Source of the DNA: Rathayibacter sp. VKM Ac-2856
GTDB lineage: Bacteria; Actinomycetota; Actinomycetes; Actinomycetales; Microbacteriaceae
DNA length: 64,000 nucleotides
Reading direction: 5' to 3'
Assembly (NCBI RefSeq): GCF_013205055.1
Contig: NZ_JABMLF010000004.1
Location: 124,001-188,000 of the forward strand
Shown here piece after piece: positions 9,001 to 16,846 of this stretch (the first letter of the stretch is position 1; each line of letters opens with the position of its first letter). Both the position numbers and the translations under genes were made by a program. The notes under the pieces are model-generated. The model was not told the origin of the DNA, ran no database searches, and was given only the letters and a program-made list of their open reading frames with translations.

Positions 9001-10968
9001 GTGGTCGCGAACGCCGACTCGGCCGCGGTGGACACGACCGCCCTGGCGGCGGCGCTGGCAACGGCGGAGCGGTTCGAGGAGTCGGAGTGGAGCCCCGCGT
9101 CGTGGGCCCCGTTCGCGAGCGTCCTGGGCGATGCCCGGGCGGCGCTGGCCGACCCGGCCGCCTACGGCCTCGACGCGGAGGGGGCCGCGGCCCTGGCGCT
9201 GCGCCTCGGCCGGACCGCCGCGGAGCTCGTGCCCGAGGGCGTGAGCACGGACGTCCGCGACCTCGGCCTGATCGCCGGGACCACCGCCGCCGGACTGCCC
9301 GCGACCCTGACCCTCGAGGGCGCCGAGCGCGCCGTCACCTGGGACGCGGGCGCCACGCAGGCCCTCGCCGGCACGGCCGAGCTCGGCACGGTGCGGCTGA
9401 CCGGCCGCACGAGCGAGAAGGTCGACGCGACCGGCGTCTTCCAGCGCTTCTCGGTGCCGCTGCTCGTCACTCCGGCCGACCTGCGCTACTTCGTCGACTC
9501 GGGCTCCACCGGAGCCGCGGCGGGCTCGGCCTTCGCGGCCGTGAAGGCGAGCCGTCCGGACCTGCTCAACGACGCCGCGGACAGGAAGTGGGACGGCGTC
9601 GCCGCGGGCAGCACCTGGGGCACCTCGACCACGTCCACCGGCGCGGTCGTCGCGGGCAGCCCCGCGGACTGGAGCTCCTCCTTCGTGCCCGCCGACTACG
9701 GCAAGCCCGTCGTGACGCACCTGACCCTGCCCGCCGGCACGTTCGACATCGTCGCCGTGCAGGCGCCGCGACCCGGCCTGACCACCAACGTCGTCTCGAC
9801 CGTGACCGCGGCCGGCACCACGAAGCGCGCCACCGCGGTCTCGACCGGGGCGGCCACTCCGGTGCGCCAGCAGGTCACCCTCGCGGCGCCGGGCGTCGTG
9901 GACGTCGCCTTCGGCACCGACGGCACGAGCGGCTACAACGCGCGGCTCGCCCTGGTCTATGTGCAGAGCGTCACCCGCGACCTCGGCTACCAGGGCGCGC
10001 TCACCGCGAGCGCGGCGCTGCCGACCGCGGTGACGGTCGACGGAGCCTCGGTCGGCATCACCTGGGACGCGGAGTCCGCGGCGCAGACCCGCACCGACTA
10101 CGCGCCGATCACCCTGCGCGGGACGCTCGCGAACGGGGCGCCGGTCAGCGCACGCTACGAGATCGTGCCCGAGGGGCTCGTCTACTGGATCGACTCCGGC
10201 ACCGCGGCGACCTCCTCGCCGCAGTACGGCGCGGTGCAGGCGGCCGTCCCGTCGCTGCTGAACGCCGTGTCGGACCGGGCCTCGACCGCCGCGGACCAGT
10301 GGGGCTTCGCACCCGAGGGGATGAAGGTGAAGTCCGGGACGGACGTGAACGACAAGTTCTCGACCGGTCTCTACCAGGACACGACGCAGCTGATCTACCG
10401 ACTGCCGCTGGCCGCCGGGACGTACACGCTGACCGGCGGGTTCACCGAGTGGTGGGGCCTCAGCCGGACCATGAACCACACGGTCACGGCGAACGGCGCG
10501 GAGCTGGCGAAGGGCAACGTGCCGCTGTCGGGCTCGAACTCGCCGCTCACCGGGGCGCTGACCTTCACGCTCGACGCGGCGACCACGGTGGAGTACCGGG
10601 TGACCAACGAGGGCGCGGGCGGCGAGAAGCCGGTGATCTCGTGGCTCGGCGTCGCGGCGGCCGCGCCGACCGCTCCCGCGCTGCCCGACCTGGGCGTCAG
10701 CGTGCAGAGCCGATGCGTCGCCGGCAAGGTGCAGCTGGGCGTCACCGCGACCAACACGGCCGACGTGCCGGTGGGGATCACGATGACGACGCCGTACGGC
10801 GAGAAGGCGTTCGCCGCGGTCGCCCCCGGGAAGAGCGCGTTCCACTCCTTCACCACCCGGGCCAAGGCGGTGCCGGCGGATGCGGTCGAGCTGACCGTGA
10901 CGGGCACGGTCGACGGCGAGGACGTGACGCGCGAGCAGACGGCGGAGTACGCGGCGGCGAGCTGCTGA
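6046..10968 (+). CDS. Secreted multidomain GH59-like (galactocerebrosidase-type) glycosidase
   Basis: The ATG at 6046 follows GACGAGG and precedes an Arg-rich leader and a hydrophobic signal ending AQAAPAQAA. The product is about 1640 residues. Residues about 70-450 resemble the TIM barrel of GH59/GH30-type enzymes (GFGILSANSTSALLLDY near the start). An Asn-Glu pair at residues 223-224 is the likely acid/base, and Glu334 in IWNSEGQATF the likely nucleophile. A beta-sandwich lectin-like domain of the GH59 C-terminal type follows, then another carbohydrate-binding-like domain, a helical FIVAR-like segment and two Big_4-like units each introduced by a Y-[FW]-[VI]-D-S-G motif. The family hydrolyses beta-galactosides. 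The real substrate here may be a plant or microbial polysaccharide. It is followed by a strong hairpin. Confidence 0.8.
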   Translation: MLDRSSRHARGSQSEPHTRRRGEGGRTRGRGLVAATALGALLASGLASGLAQAAPAQAAPTDVQAVTVTAADVAAAAESVNALTFKGFGILSANSTSALLLDYKSQHPEKYWELIETLFGGANPIMTTIKIEMGNDRNTSTGPNVATMRSRDEYPNVQREPGFQLAADAQKVAEGDVHVSILRWSRPTWVTSDEDQYIWFKNTVLAAEREYGIMVDSINPDTNETSNPNAALYKKFSTWLRTDTKGYEGASAEDPSNGFASADEGERYRAIRTVAADTVGTPPTSFGDQLTSTTDSSLRDAVDVVGFHYATSDDANGNLKKFAQTYDKEIWNSEGQATFSNSADRPNNTNPDGQGGTGTEFGGTNSALEMSNWVTSGFAKSLRTLNIFQPAIGSFYDGFQYSSKELVSARDPWSGWLYYDGGLAAVEQYTQFAQLGWENEDNTAGVWRGIPQASGSALGGGNPPSGAQTGAVSYTTLAAPDGSDFSTVIVNDSAFEKTYAISAEDLDLGDDRTMEVWETRAADAGEAYDANYVVPVEELSAEGGVYTVTVKPWSTATATTLDHAAASADGTLTPREGYGSTLPTAPEYTDADGGRDVLDTDASGDVNGVTTDSVLYADDFDYAEAADIRSYDPATGALGDSGESFLDSRGAKAKPAGTPGVQPEDGGAIPRYTNDTNGAFESVATGDAARDRVLRQQVGTGMNGAAWNGGDPKTTIGDYRWANYRASVDVLFEDGGTPYATIGAREQGGTANGQNVSAAELRVDATGAWSLLRYGTSVASGTASATPGAAFRTGTGVWNRIAVQVAGDRYTAYLNGVQIAAYTDPTPQAAGRVQLGSAFTFTQFDDLVVEQVPGFTPYYSGVVDGMHQTSWSDTSTPILEFDDRWTHVNGQGMFEWQRTASKSTGKGAALTYSFTGTGLDVLGSNTGAATLNVTVDGVRVATNAPTWAAGSERTAFQLRGLADGEHTVRLETANDGVLNVDAVAVVVANADSAAVDTTALAAALATAERFEESEWSPASWAPFASVLGDARAALADPAAYGLDAEGAAALALRLGRTAAELVPEGVSTDVRDLGLIAGTTAAGLPATLTLEGAERAVTWDAGATQALAGTAELGTVRLTGRTSEKVDATGVFQRFSVPLLVTPADLRYFVDSGSTGAAAGSAFAAVKASRPDLLNDAADRKWDGVAAGSTWGTSTTSTGAVVAGSPADWSSSFVPADYGKPVVTHLTLPAGTFDIVAVQAPRPGLTTNVVSTVTAAGTTKRATAVSTGAATPVRQQVTLAAPGVVDVAFGTDGTSGYNARLALVYVQSVTRDLGYQGALTASAALPTAVTVDGASVGITWDAESAAQTRTDYAPITLRGTLANGAPVSARYEIVPEGLVYWIDSGTAATSSPQYGAVQAAVPSLLNAVSDRASTAADQWGFAPEGMKVKSGTDVNDKFSTGLYQDTTQLIYRLPLAAGTYTLTGGFTEWWGLSRTMNHTVTANGAELAKGNVPLSGSNSPLTGALTFTLDAATTVEYRVTNEGAGGEKPVISWLGVAAAAPTAPALPDLGVSVQSRCVAGKVQLGVTATNTADVPVGITMTTPYGEKAFAAVAPGKSAFHSFTTRAKAVPADAVELTVTGTVDGEDVTREQTAEYAAASC

Positions 10969-11012
10969 TGCTGAGCTGAGCTGCTGATGCGCTGACGCGC
11001 TGCACGGCCCGT

Positions 11013-11050
11013 GCCGACGCCGCTCCGCCCTCCGGCGGGGCGGCGTCGGC
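11013..11050 (+). terminator. Hairpin terminator after the GH59-like gene
   Basis: GCCGACGCCGC at the left pairs with GCGGCGTCGGC at the right, with further CCGCC/GGCGG pairing inside and a loop of four to six bases. It lies 45 bases after the stop codon. There is no T-run, as is usual for many actinobacterial terminators. Confidence 0.65.
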
Positions 11051-11159
11051 GTTCCCGGTCCTGTTCCCGGTCGCGGCCCCGTCCCCGGCTTGCTCCTGCC
11101 GCAGCGTCATGTGGTCTGCTCGATGCACGTCCTGTTCCGCCCGCGTCGAGAGGCCCGCC

Positions 11160-12086
11160 ATGCCGTCGTTCCCGAGTCCGCCCCGAGAGGTCCTGATCGG
11201 CGACGCCGCGGCGTTCGTCGGCATCACGCCCCGGGCGATCCGCCATTACCACCGGCTGGGACTTCTGCCCGAGCGCGAGCGGGGCGCCGACGGGCGGCGG
11301 CGGTACGGCTACGAGGAGATCATCCGGCTGCTCTGGATCCGGCGGACGGCCGACGCGGGGATCGCGCTCGACGACATCCGCGACGCCTTCGACGGCGCCG
11401 CGCCGGGTGGTGGCGGCGGTGCGGAGGGTGGCGGCGGGGCGGACGAGGTCGCCGACGTCCTCGCGCGGCTGGACGACGCGCTCGCCGCGCAGGAGGCCGA
11501 GCTGCGGCGGAAGCGGGCGTCGGTGCAGCGGATGCGGACCCTCGGCCCCCGGCTGGGGCTGCTGGACGATCTCGTGTCCGGCCGGCTCGAGTCCGCGCCC
11601 GAGGGCTCGCTGCGCCAGGACGACCTGGACGCCCTGCTGGTCACCGAGCGGGTCTTCGGTCCGCTCGGCGCCGCGGTCCAGGCCGGCCGCTTCGTCGCGC
11701 TCGCCGGCGATCCGGAGCTGCGGGCGGAGTCCGACCGCGTCGACGCCGCCGAGGAGGCGCTGGACGACACGGTCGCCGTGGACGACCCGCGGGTGGAGCG
11801 GGTGGCGGCCGGGCGGCACGCCTTCGAGACCGCGCTGATGCGCGCCTGCGACGAGGCCGGGCAGGCGGAGGAGGACGACGCGCTCTTCGCCGCGTGGGAC
11901 GAGCGGCACCCGCCGGAGGACGACGGCGGGGCGAGCGGGCAGGCGCCCGCCGCCGGGCCGGCCGCGAGTGCGCGCGCCAGGAGCGCGGCGGAGGTCGTCC
12001 GGAGCATGCCCTACGACTTCTCGCCGGCGCGCCTGCGCTGCATGGAGCTGGCGGTGCGGCTCGGGGCGGAGGCCGCGGAGTCGTAG
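11160..12086 (+). CDS. MerR-family transcriptional regulator
   Basis: The ATG at 11160 has GAGAGG six bases upstream; an in-frame ATG at 11109 has none. The product is about 308 residues. The N-terminal MerR winged helix is clear (IGDAAAFVGITPRAIRHYHR, then GRRRYGYEEIIRLLWI), followed by the usual dimerisation helix. The C-terminal 200 residues are helical, acidic and Ala-rich without Cys clusters, so a metal sensor is unlikely and a small-molecule or stress role more so. No obvious target operator was found. It is flanked by the glycosidase terminator and a convergent lipoprotein gene, so its regulon is not revealed by context. Confidence 0.85.
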   Translation: MPSFPSPPREVLIGDAAAFVGITPRAIRHYHRLGLLPERERGADGRRRYGYEEIIRLLWIRRTADAGIALDDIRDAFDGAAPGGGGGAEGGGGADEVADVLARLDDALAAQEAELRRKRASVQRMRTLGPRLGLLDDLVSGRLESAPEGSLRQDDLDALLVTERVFGPLGAAVQAGRFVALAGDPELRAESDRVDAAEEALDDTVAVDDPRVERVAAGRHAFETALMRACDEAGQAEEDDALFAAWDERHPPEDDGGASGQAPAAGPAASARARSAAEVVRSMPYDFSPARLRCMELAVRLGAEAAES

Positions 12087-12134
12087 GGCGGGGCTCGGCG
12101 GGTGAGCCGTGGCGGGCGGATCCCCCCGGCGAGG

Positions 12135-12695
12135 TCAGCCCGCGAGGATGCGGTCGGCGAGGTCCTGCGCGTCCTCGTCGCCGGGGAGGATCTGCACCGT
12201 GTCGCCCTCGATCTCCTGCAGGACCGTGACGGCCGAGACGACCACGTCCCCGGCGCGCAGCAGCAGCCGGGCGTCGCCGCCGGCCTCGGCGGCCTCGGCG
12301 GTCGCCTCCCGGAAGAGCGCGGCGCCCTCCTCGTCGAAGCGCACGCTCACGGCCTGCCCGTCGTCGGCCTGCCCGTCGTCGGCCTGCCCGTCGTCGGAGC
12401 CGGTGACCTCGACCGAGGCGACGCCCGCCCGGCTGAAGGCCGCGGGGTCGACGAGCACGTACTGGCCGGCGACGTCGAGGCACTGCGGGTCGGAGCCGTA
12501 CTCGCAGGTGGAGGTCACGGCGACGCCGAGCCCGCCGGTGGCGGCGGCGGTCGCGGTGGGCGCTGTCGTGGTGGGCGCTGTCGTGGGCATCGGCGCGGGC
12601 GGGTCGGACGCGGGCGGATCGGCCGGCGAGCTGCATCCGGCGAGCGCGAGCAGCAGGATCCCGGCGGCCCCTGCCGCGGCGTGGTGACGGTTCAC
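12135..12695 (-). CDS. Lipoprotein with SecDF-P1-head-like domain
   Basis: The start is the GTG at 12695, five bases after GAAGGAG; the frame runs further upstream into repeat sequence but without a ribosome site. The product is about 186 residues. A short signal ends in the lipobox LALAGC (Cys21), then a Thr/Pro/Ala-rich linker. The C-terminal half, with VSVRFDEEGAALFREAT and DVVVSAVTVLQEIEGDTVQI, resembles the P1 head subdomain of SecD, a module that recurs in actinobacterial lipoproteins of unknown role. A 15-base repeat in three perfect copies (12351-12395) encodes DDGQA repeats and is a likely site of length variation. It would sit on the outer face of the membrane. Confidence 0.8.
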   Translation of the reverse strand: MNRHHAAAGAAGILLLALAGCSSPADPPASDPPAPMPTTAPTTTAPTATAAATGGLGVAVTSTCEYGSDPQCLDVAGQYVLVDPAAFSRAGVASVEVTGSDDGQADDGQADDGQAVSVRFDEEGAALFREATAEAAEAGGDARLLLRAGDVVVSAVTVLQEIEGDTVQILPGDEDAQDLADRILAG

Positions 12696-12763
12696 GAGCA
12701 CTCCTTCGGTCGGGAGCGCGCCACGATACCCAACGCCTGTGGGAGTGCACACCCCCTCCCCCT

Positions 12764-12939
12764 CATGCTGGTCGAGCAGCCCGAAGGGCGTATCGAGACC
12801 CACGTGATCGAGCATGCGGATCTCGATACGTCCGCTCCGCGGACTACTCGATCAGCATGACCAGGCGGCGGCGAGCACCTGCAGCCGAGCTCGCCACCCA
12901 TGCTGGTCGAGCAGCCCGAAGGGCGTATCGAGACCCACC
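12764..12939. repeat. Intergenic palindromic repeat, full copy plus half copy
   Basis: A full element at 12764-12859 (CATGCTGGTCGAGCAGCC to CTCGATCAGCATG) is followed 40 bases later by a left half only (12899-12939, CATGCTGGTCGAGCAGCC to GTATCGAGACCCACC). The rest of the 357-base gap between lipoprotein and HNH genes holds no further feature I can support apart from the proposed -10 of the HNH gene. Confidence 0.75.
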
Positions 12940-13052
12940 ATCACCGCACTCCGAGCGCCCGAACCTCCTCCACACCCCCCGATCCGCCTCCGACTTCCCC
13001 GTCTGCGCCCCCCAGCCCTCCCGCTGTCGGTGGTCCCTGATTCAATACGCGT

Positions 13053-14369
13053 ATGACCGAGAACGAGACAGCGGAGGGGCCCCTCGCCCGGGTGCGCGCC
13101 TGCGGCGATCGCGCCGCGCTCTTCGCCCGCGCCGCCGCTCCGCAGCGCCTCGCCGAGGCCGAGCAGCTCCACGTCGGCTACCGCCTCGCCCTCGCCCACC
13201 CGGAGGCCTTCGCGCGAGGGCTCTCCCGGGGGCTGTCCCGCGGCGACACCCGCGACCTCGTCGAGCGGTCCATCCGCGCCGAGTTCGCGGCCGCGATCGG
13301 AGTCTCCGAGCAGGACGCCTCGCGCCGCCTCGAGAACGCGCAGCTCCTCATGGAGCACCTCCCCCTCACCCGCGCGCTGCTCGCCGCCGCTCGGATCCAC
13401 TGGGAGGCGGGCGAGGCAATCTGCCGGACCGCGGGCAGCCTGCCCGCCGAGTCCAGGGCGGTCCTCGACGAGCGCGCTGCGGACGCCGCCCTCACCCTCA
13501 CGCCGACGCAGCTGCGCCGCTCCCTCCGCCGCTGGCGCGAGGAGCTGCACGAGCAGCCCCTCGCCGAGCGTCACGCCCGCGCCCGGGAGGACCGCGCCGT
13601 CTGGGTCACCCCCGAGGTCGACGGCATGGCGACGCTCTGCCTGCACGCTCCCGCGCCCGTCGTGCTCGGGGCGCACGACCGACTCCGCCGCATCGCCCGC
13701 GTCCTCCGCGACGAGGGCGACCCGCGCACCCTGCAGCAGCTGAGCGCCGACGCCGCCGTCGACCTGCTCTGCGACGGCGACGTCACCGGCACCACGCCCC
13801 TCGACGGGGAGCGCCCCGACCCGACCTTCGTGCCGGGCGTCCGCGCCGACGTGCGCCTCACGCTGCCCGCGTCCACCGCCGCCGGCCTCGACGACGTCCC
13901 CGCCGATCTCGACGGCTACGGTCCCGTCCCCGCGGAGGTCGCGCGCGAGCTCATCCGCACGGCCGCCTCCTTCACCCGCGTGCTCACGGACCGGGACACC
14001 GGAGCCGTCACCTCCGTCGGTCGGACCTGGCGCGTGCCGCCGCCCCGGATGCGCCTGCACCTGCAGCTGCGCGACCAGACCTGCCGCTTCCCCGGCTGCA
14101 CCAGGCCCGCCGCGACCAGCGAGGCCGACCACACCGTCGAGTGGCGCAACGGCGGGCAGACCTCGCTCGGCAACCTGGCCACCCTCTGCACCGCGCACCA
14201 CCACGTCCGCCACGGCGACCGCTGGACCTACGAGCTCGCCGACGACGGGACGATCGCCTGGTCCACTCCGACCGGCAGACGGATCAGCACCCGGCCGCCC
14301 CCGCTCCCCGGACGTCCGCCGGACCCGCCCCCGCGGCCGCGGTTCGTCGACGCGCCGGCGCCGTTCTGA
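13053..14369 (+). CDS. DUF222 (13E12-type) HNH endonuclease
   Basis: The product is about 438 residues. The N-terminal two thirds is the helical DUF222 region. The C-terminal HNH domain is intact: CRFPGCTRP, then EADHTVEW and CTAHHHVRH carry the zinc cysteines and the catalytic His/Asn/His. This family is multicopy in actinobacterial genomes and is linked to 13E12-type repeats and group II intron-like homing in some annotations; its biological role is not settled. There is no Shine-Dalgarno. TTCAAT at 13041-13046 lies six bases before the ATG, which suggests a leaderless transcript. Intergenic palindromic repeats lie on both sides (12.8 and 14.4 kb). Confidence 0.9.
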   Translation: MTENETAEGPLARVRACGDRAALFARAAAPQRLAEAEQLHVGYRLALAHPEAFARGLSRGLSRGDTRDLVERSIRAEFAAAIGVSEQDASRRLENAQLLMEHLPLTRALLAAARIHWEAGEAICRTAGSLPAESRAVLDERAADAALTLTPTQLRRSLRRWREELHEQPLAERHARAREDRAVWVTPEVDGMATLCLHAPAPVVLGAHDRLRRIARVLRDEGDPRTLQQLSADAAVDLLCDGDVTGTTPLDGERPDPTFVPGVRADVRLTLPASTAAGLDDVPADLDGYGPVPAEVARELIRTAASFTRVLTDRDTGAVTSVGRTWRVPPPRMRLHLQLRDQTCRFPGCTRPAATSEADHTVEWRNGGQTSLGNLATLCTAHHHVRHGDRWTYELADDGTIAWSTPTGRRISTRPPPLPGRPPDPPPRPRFVDAPAPF

Positions 14370-14392
14370 CGCCGGCGGTCCTCGGGGCGCGC

Positions 14393-14419
14393 GGATCTCG
14401 ACACCACTCGATCAGCATG
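14393..14419. repeat. Half copy of the palindromic repeat
   Basis: GGATCTCGACACCACTCG followed by ATCAGCATG is the right arm of the common palindromic element, truncated and partly degenerate. It fills the gap between the convergent HNH and KDPG aldolase genes and may double as a terminator remnant. Confidence 0.5.
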
Positions 14420-14431
14420 CAGCGGGGGCGG

Positions 14432-15040
14432 TCAGGCGCGGGACGCGGCGAGCAGGGCGCCGAGGCGCTCGAGCTGCGCGGCGTCCTCGAGGGCGGAGCC
14501 GACGGCGGCGACGCGGACGCCGGCGTCGAGGAACTCGGCGACGTTGCCGGCGTCGAGGCCGCCGGTGGCGACGAAGCGGATGCCGGGGAAGGGGCCGCGG
14601 ATGTGCTTGAACCAGCCGGCGCCGAGCCAGGTCGCGGGGAACGCCTTCAGCCAGGTGAGGCCGAGGGAGGCGGCGAGCTGCACCTCGGAGGGCGTCGCCA
14701 CTCCGGGCAGCAGCGGGAGGTCGACGGCTCCGGCGGCGGCGAGGATCCGCTGGTCGAGGCCGGGCGAGACGAGGTAGCCGGCGCCGGCCTCGCGGGCGAG
14801 GGCGACCTGCTCCGGGCGGACGATCGTGCCCGCTCCGACGGTCTTCCCTCGCTCGGTGCCGAGGCGCGCGACCTCGCGGAGGGCGATCTCGTCCTCCGCC
14901 GTCTGCAGCGGCACCTCGACCGAGTCGATGCCGAGGTCCCAGGCGGTGGTGGCGAGGGCGATCGAGCGCTCCACGCCCATCCCGCGCAGGATCGCCATCA
15001 GCGGGGCGCCCGAGAAGATGTCGTCGAAGGGGCTGGTCAT
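14432..15040 (-). CDS. eda: 2-dehydro-3-deoxy-6-phosphogluconate (KDPG) aldolase
   Basis: Cleaves KDPG to pyruvate and glyceraldehyde 3-phosphate, the last step of the uronate pathway. The product is about 202 residues, the usual family length. Lys132 in WLKAFPA is the expected Schiff-base lysine and Glu42 in DSVEVPLQT the expected proton-transfer glutamate; GTGAGTIV-type glycine loops are present (VGAGTIV, ATGGLD). The ATG at 15040 overlaps the stop of the sugar kinase gene as ATGA, so translation is probably coupled. It is the last gene of the eleven-gene minus-strand uronide operon. The longer frame upstream is the wrong frame of the kinase gene and is rejected. Confidence 0.92.
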   Translation of the reverse strand: MTSPFDDIFSGAPLMAILRGMGVERSIALATTAWDLGIDSVEVPLQTAEDEIALREVARLGTERGKTVGAGTIVRPEQVALAREAGAGYLVSPGLDQRILAAAGAVDLPLLPGVATPSEVQLAASLGLTWLKAFPATWLGAGWFKHIRGPFPGIRFVATGGLDAGNVAEFLDAGVRVAAVGSALEDAAQLERLGALLAASRA

Positions 15041-15942
15041 GGTCGTGCCGTTCTCTCGTCGAGGGAGTCGCCCGCCACGGCGAGGGTCAGGGCGGCGCGG
15101 TCGTGGCCGCGGCGCAGGCGGTCGCGGTGGTCGGCGCCCTGCAGCAGGGCGGCCAGGTAGCCGCCGGCGAAGGCGTCGCCCGCGCCGACCGCGTCGAGCA
15201 CCTCCACCTCGTGCGAGGGCTCGAAGACGGCGCCGGCGCAGAACGCCGTCGCGCCGATGTGGCCGTCCTTGACGACCAGCTCGGCGACGTCCGGGAACGC
15301 CGCGCGGACGTCCTCCGCGGTGCGGGTGCCCCAGAGGGTCTCCGCCTCGTCGCGGCCGACGAAGACCACGTCGGCCAGCCGCACCAGCGCGGCGAGCACG
15401 GGGGCGGCGTCGGCGGCGCTCCACAGCGCGGCGCGGTGGTTCACGTCCAGGCTCACCGGGATGCCGAGCTCGCGCGCCCGGACGGCGGCCCGGCGCAGGA
15501 ACCGGTCGGCGCCCGGCGAGAGCGCCGCGGTGATCCCGGACAGGTGCAGCAGCGCCACGCCGTCGAAGGGCGCGGAGTCGGCGTCGGCGGTGTCGAGGCG
15601 CGAGGCCGCCGAGCCCGCCCGGTAGTAGGCGACGCCGCGGCCGGGATCCTTCACGTAGAGGCCGGTCGGGCGCTCCGGGTCGCGGACGACGCGCGAGACG
15701 TCGATCCGCCGGGCCGCCAGCTGCCGGAGCACCCGCTCGCCGAGCGCGTCGGCGCCGAGCCTGCTGTGCCAGCGGACAGGCACCCCCAGCGCCGCGGCGT
15801 GCGCGAGCACGTTCGACTCCGCTCCGCCCGCGTCGACGAGGAAGTCGTCCGCGTCGGCGACGGACCCGCCGCAGGGCACCAGCACGGCCATGGTCTCCCC
15901 CATGGCCAGCAGCACTCCCGGCCCGGCGGATCCTGCGCTCAC
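15037..15942 (-). CDS. kdgK: PfkB-family sugar kinase, probable 2-dehydro-3-deoxygluconate kinase
   Basis: Phosphorylates KDG to KDPG using ATP, feeding the aldolase encoded next. The product is about 301 residues. The ribokinase-family features are present: an N-terminal glycine region (GGAESNVLAHAAALG) and the C-terminal signature DAVGAGDAFAGGY, which holds the catalytic Asp and the anion hole. The start is a GTG at 15942 that overlaps the KduI stop codon as GTGA. The last codons overlap the aldolase start. The substrate is inferred from the neighbours (KduI, KduD, KDPG aldolase); sequence alone would only say PfkB sugar kinase. Confidence 0.88.
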   Translation of the reverse strand: MSAGSAGPGVLLAMGETMAVLVPCGGSVADADDFLVDAGGAESNVLAHAAALGVPVRWHSRLGADALGERVLRQLAARRIDVSRVVRDPERPTGLYVKDPGRGVAYYRAGSAASRLDTADADSAPFDGVALLHLSGITAALSPGADRFLRRAAVRARELGIPVSLDVNHRAALWSAADAAPVLAALVRLADVVFVGRDEAETLWGTRTAEDVRAAFPDVAELVVKDGHIGATAFCAGAVFEPSHEVEVLDAVGAGDAFAGGYLAALLQGADHRDRLRRGHDRAALTLAVAGDSLDERTARP

Positions 15943-16787
15943 GCCAGGTCCTTCACCGGCGCCGCATCCATGTCGTCGAACGCCTGGTTCTCGCCCGCCA
16001 TCGCCCAGACGAAGGAGTACGCGGCGGTCCCGACGCCCGAGTGCAGCGACCAGCTCGGCGAGAGGATCGCCTGGCGGTCGGCGACGACGAGGTGCCGGGT
16101 CTCCTGGCGCTCCCCGAGCAGGTGGATCACGCGCGCGTCCTCGGGCAGATCGAAGTAGAGGTAGCACTCGGTGCGGCGGTCGTGGGTGTGCGCGGGCATG
16201 GTGTTCCACATCGAGCCCTCGTGCAGGGTCGTGACGCCCATGACGATCTGGCAGCTGCGCACGCCGTTCTCGTGGATGTACTGGTTGAGCGTGCGGCGGT
16301 TGCTCGTCGCCTGCTCGCCCAGCTCGCGGACGGTGCCCTCGCCCGGCGCGACCAGCACCGACGGGTACGTCGTGTGCGCGGGGGCGGAGAAGAGGTAGAA
16401 CTGGGCGCCGGCGTCCGAGCCGGAGCCCGAACCGCCGGCGGCGTCCTCGAACACCACCGCCTCGATCCCGCGACCGAGGTAGAGGCAGGCGCCCGAGACC
16501 AGCGTGTACGTCTCGCCGTCCGCGGTCACCGTGCCGGTGCCGCCGACGTTGACGATCCCGAGCTCGCGGTGCTCGAGGAAGGTGTCGCTGCGGATCTCCT
16601 CGTAGCCGGTGAGCTCGAGACGCTGCCCCGCGGGGACGGCGCCGCCGAGCACGATGCGGTCGTGGTGCGTGTAGACCAGGCGGATCTCGCCGGCGACGAA
16701 CACCTCGGGGACGAGGTACTCCCGCCGCAGGTCCTCCGTGGTCATGCCCGGGATCTGCGAGGGGTTGGTGGCGTAGCGCTGCTCCAT
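15939..16787 (-). CDS. kduI: 5-dehydro-4-deoxy-D-glucuronate isomerase
   Basis: Converts 4-deoxy-L-threo-5-hexosulose uronate (DKI) to 2,5-diketo-3-deoxygluconate (DKII). The product is about 282 residues, standard for KduI. The cupin metal ligands are visible: His200, His202 and Glu207 in PAHTHDRRTE, and His249 in WSLHSGVG. The ATG at 16787 has AGGAG eight bases upstream. A short Gly-Ser insertion (GGSGSGSD, near residue 120) is unusual for the family but lies in a surface loop. It is co-transcribed with kduD upstream (59-base gap) and kdgK downstream (GTGA overlap). Confidence 0.95.
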   Translation of the reverse strand: MEQRYATNPSQIPGMTTEDLRREYLVPEVFVAGEIRLVYTHHDRIVLGGAVPAGQRLELTGYEEIRSDTFLEHRELGIVNVGGTGTVTADGETYTLVSGACLYLGRGIEAVVFEDAAGGSGSGSDAGAQFYLFSAPAHTTYPSVLVAPGEGTVRELGEQATSNRRTLNQYIHENGVRSCQIVMGVTTLHEGSMWNTMPAHTHDRRTECYLYFDLPEDARVIHLLGERQETRHLVVADRQAILSPSWSLHSGVGTAAYSFVWAMAGENQAFDDMDAAPVKDLA

Positions 16788-16846
16788 GTCGGATGCTCCT
16801 GTCGGGTCGGTTCTGCGAAGTGCGGGGTGCGGCGGCGGTGCTCGCG

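Noticed and set aside
5964-10979. Very long open frames in other phases and on the minus strand (also 6028-10845) over the GH59-like gene
   Set aside because: Arg/Gly-rich shadow frames with no family features; the frame chosen has signal peptide, catalytic motifs and domain order.
13053-14369. Homing or transposable element around the HNH gene
   Set aside because: No inverted ends or target duplication were found; the flanking palindromic repeats are the genome-wide family and are truncated on one side.
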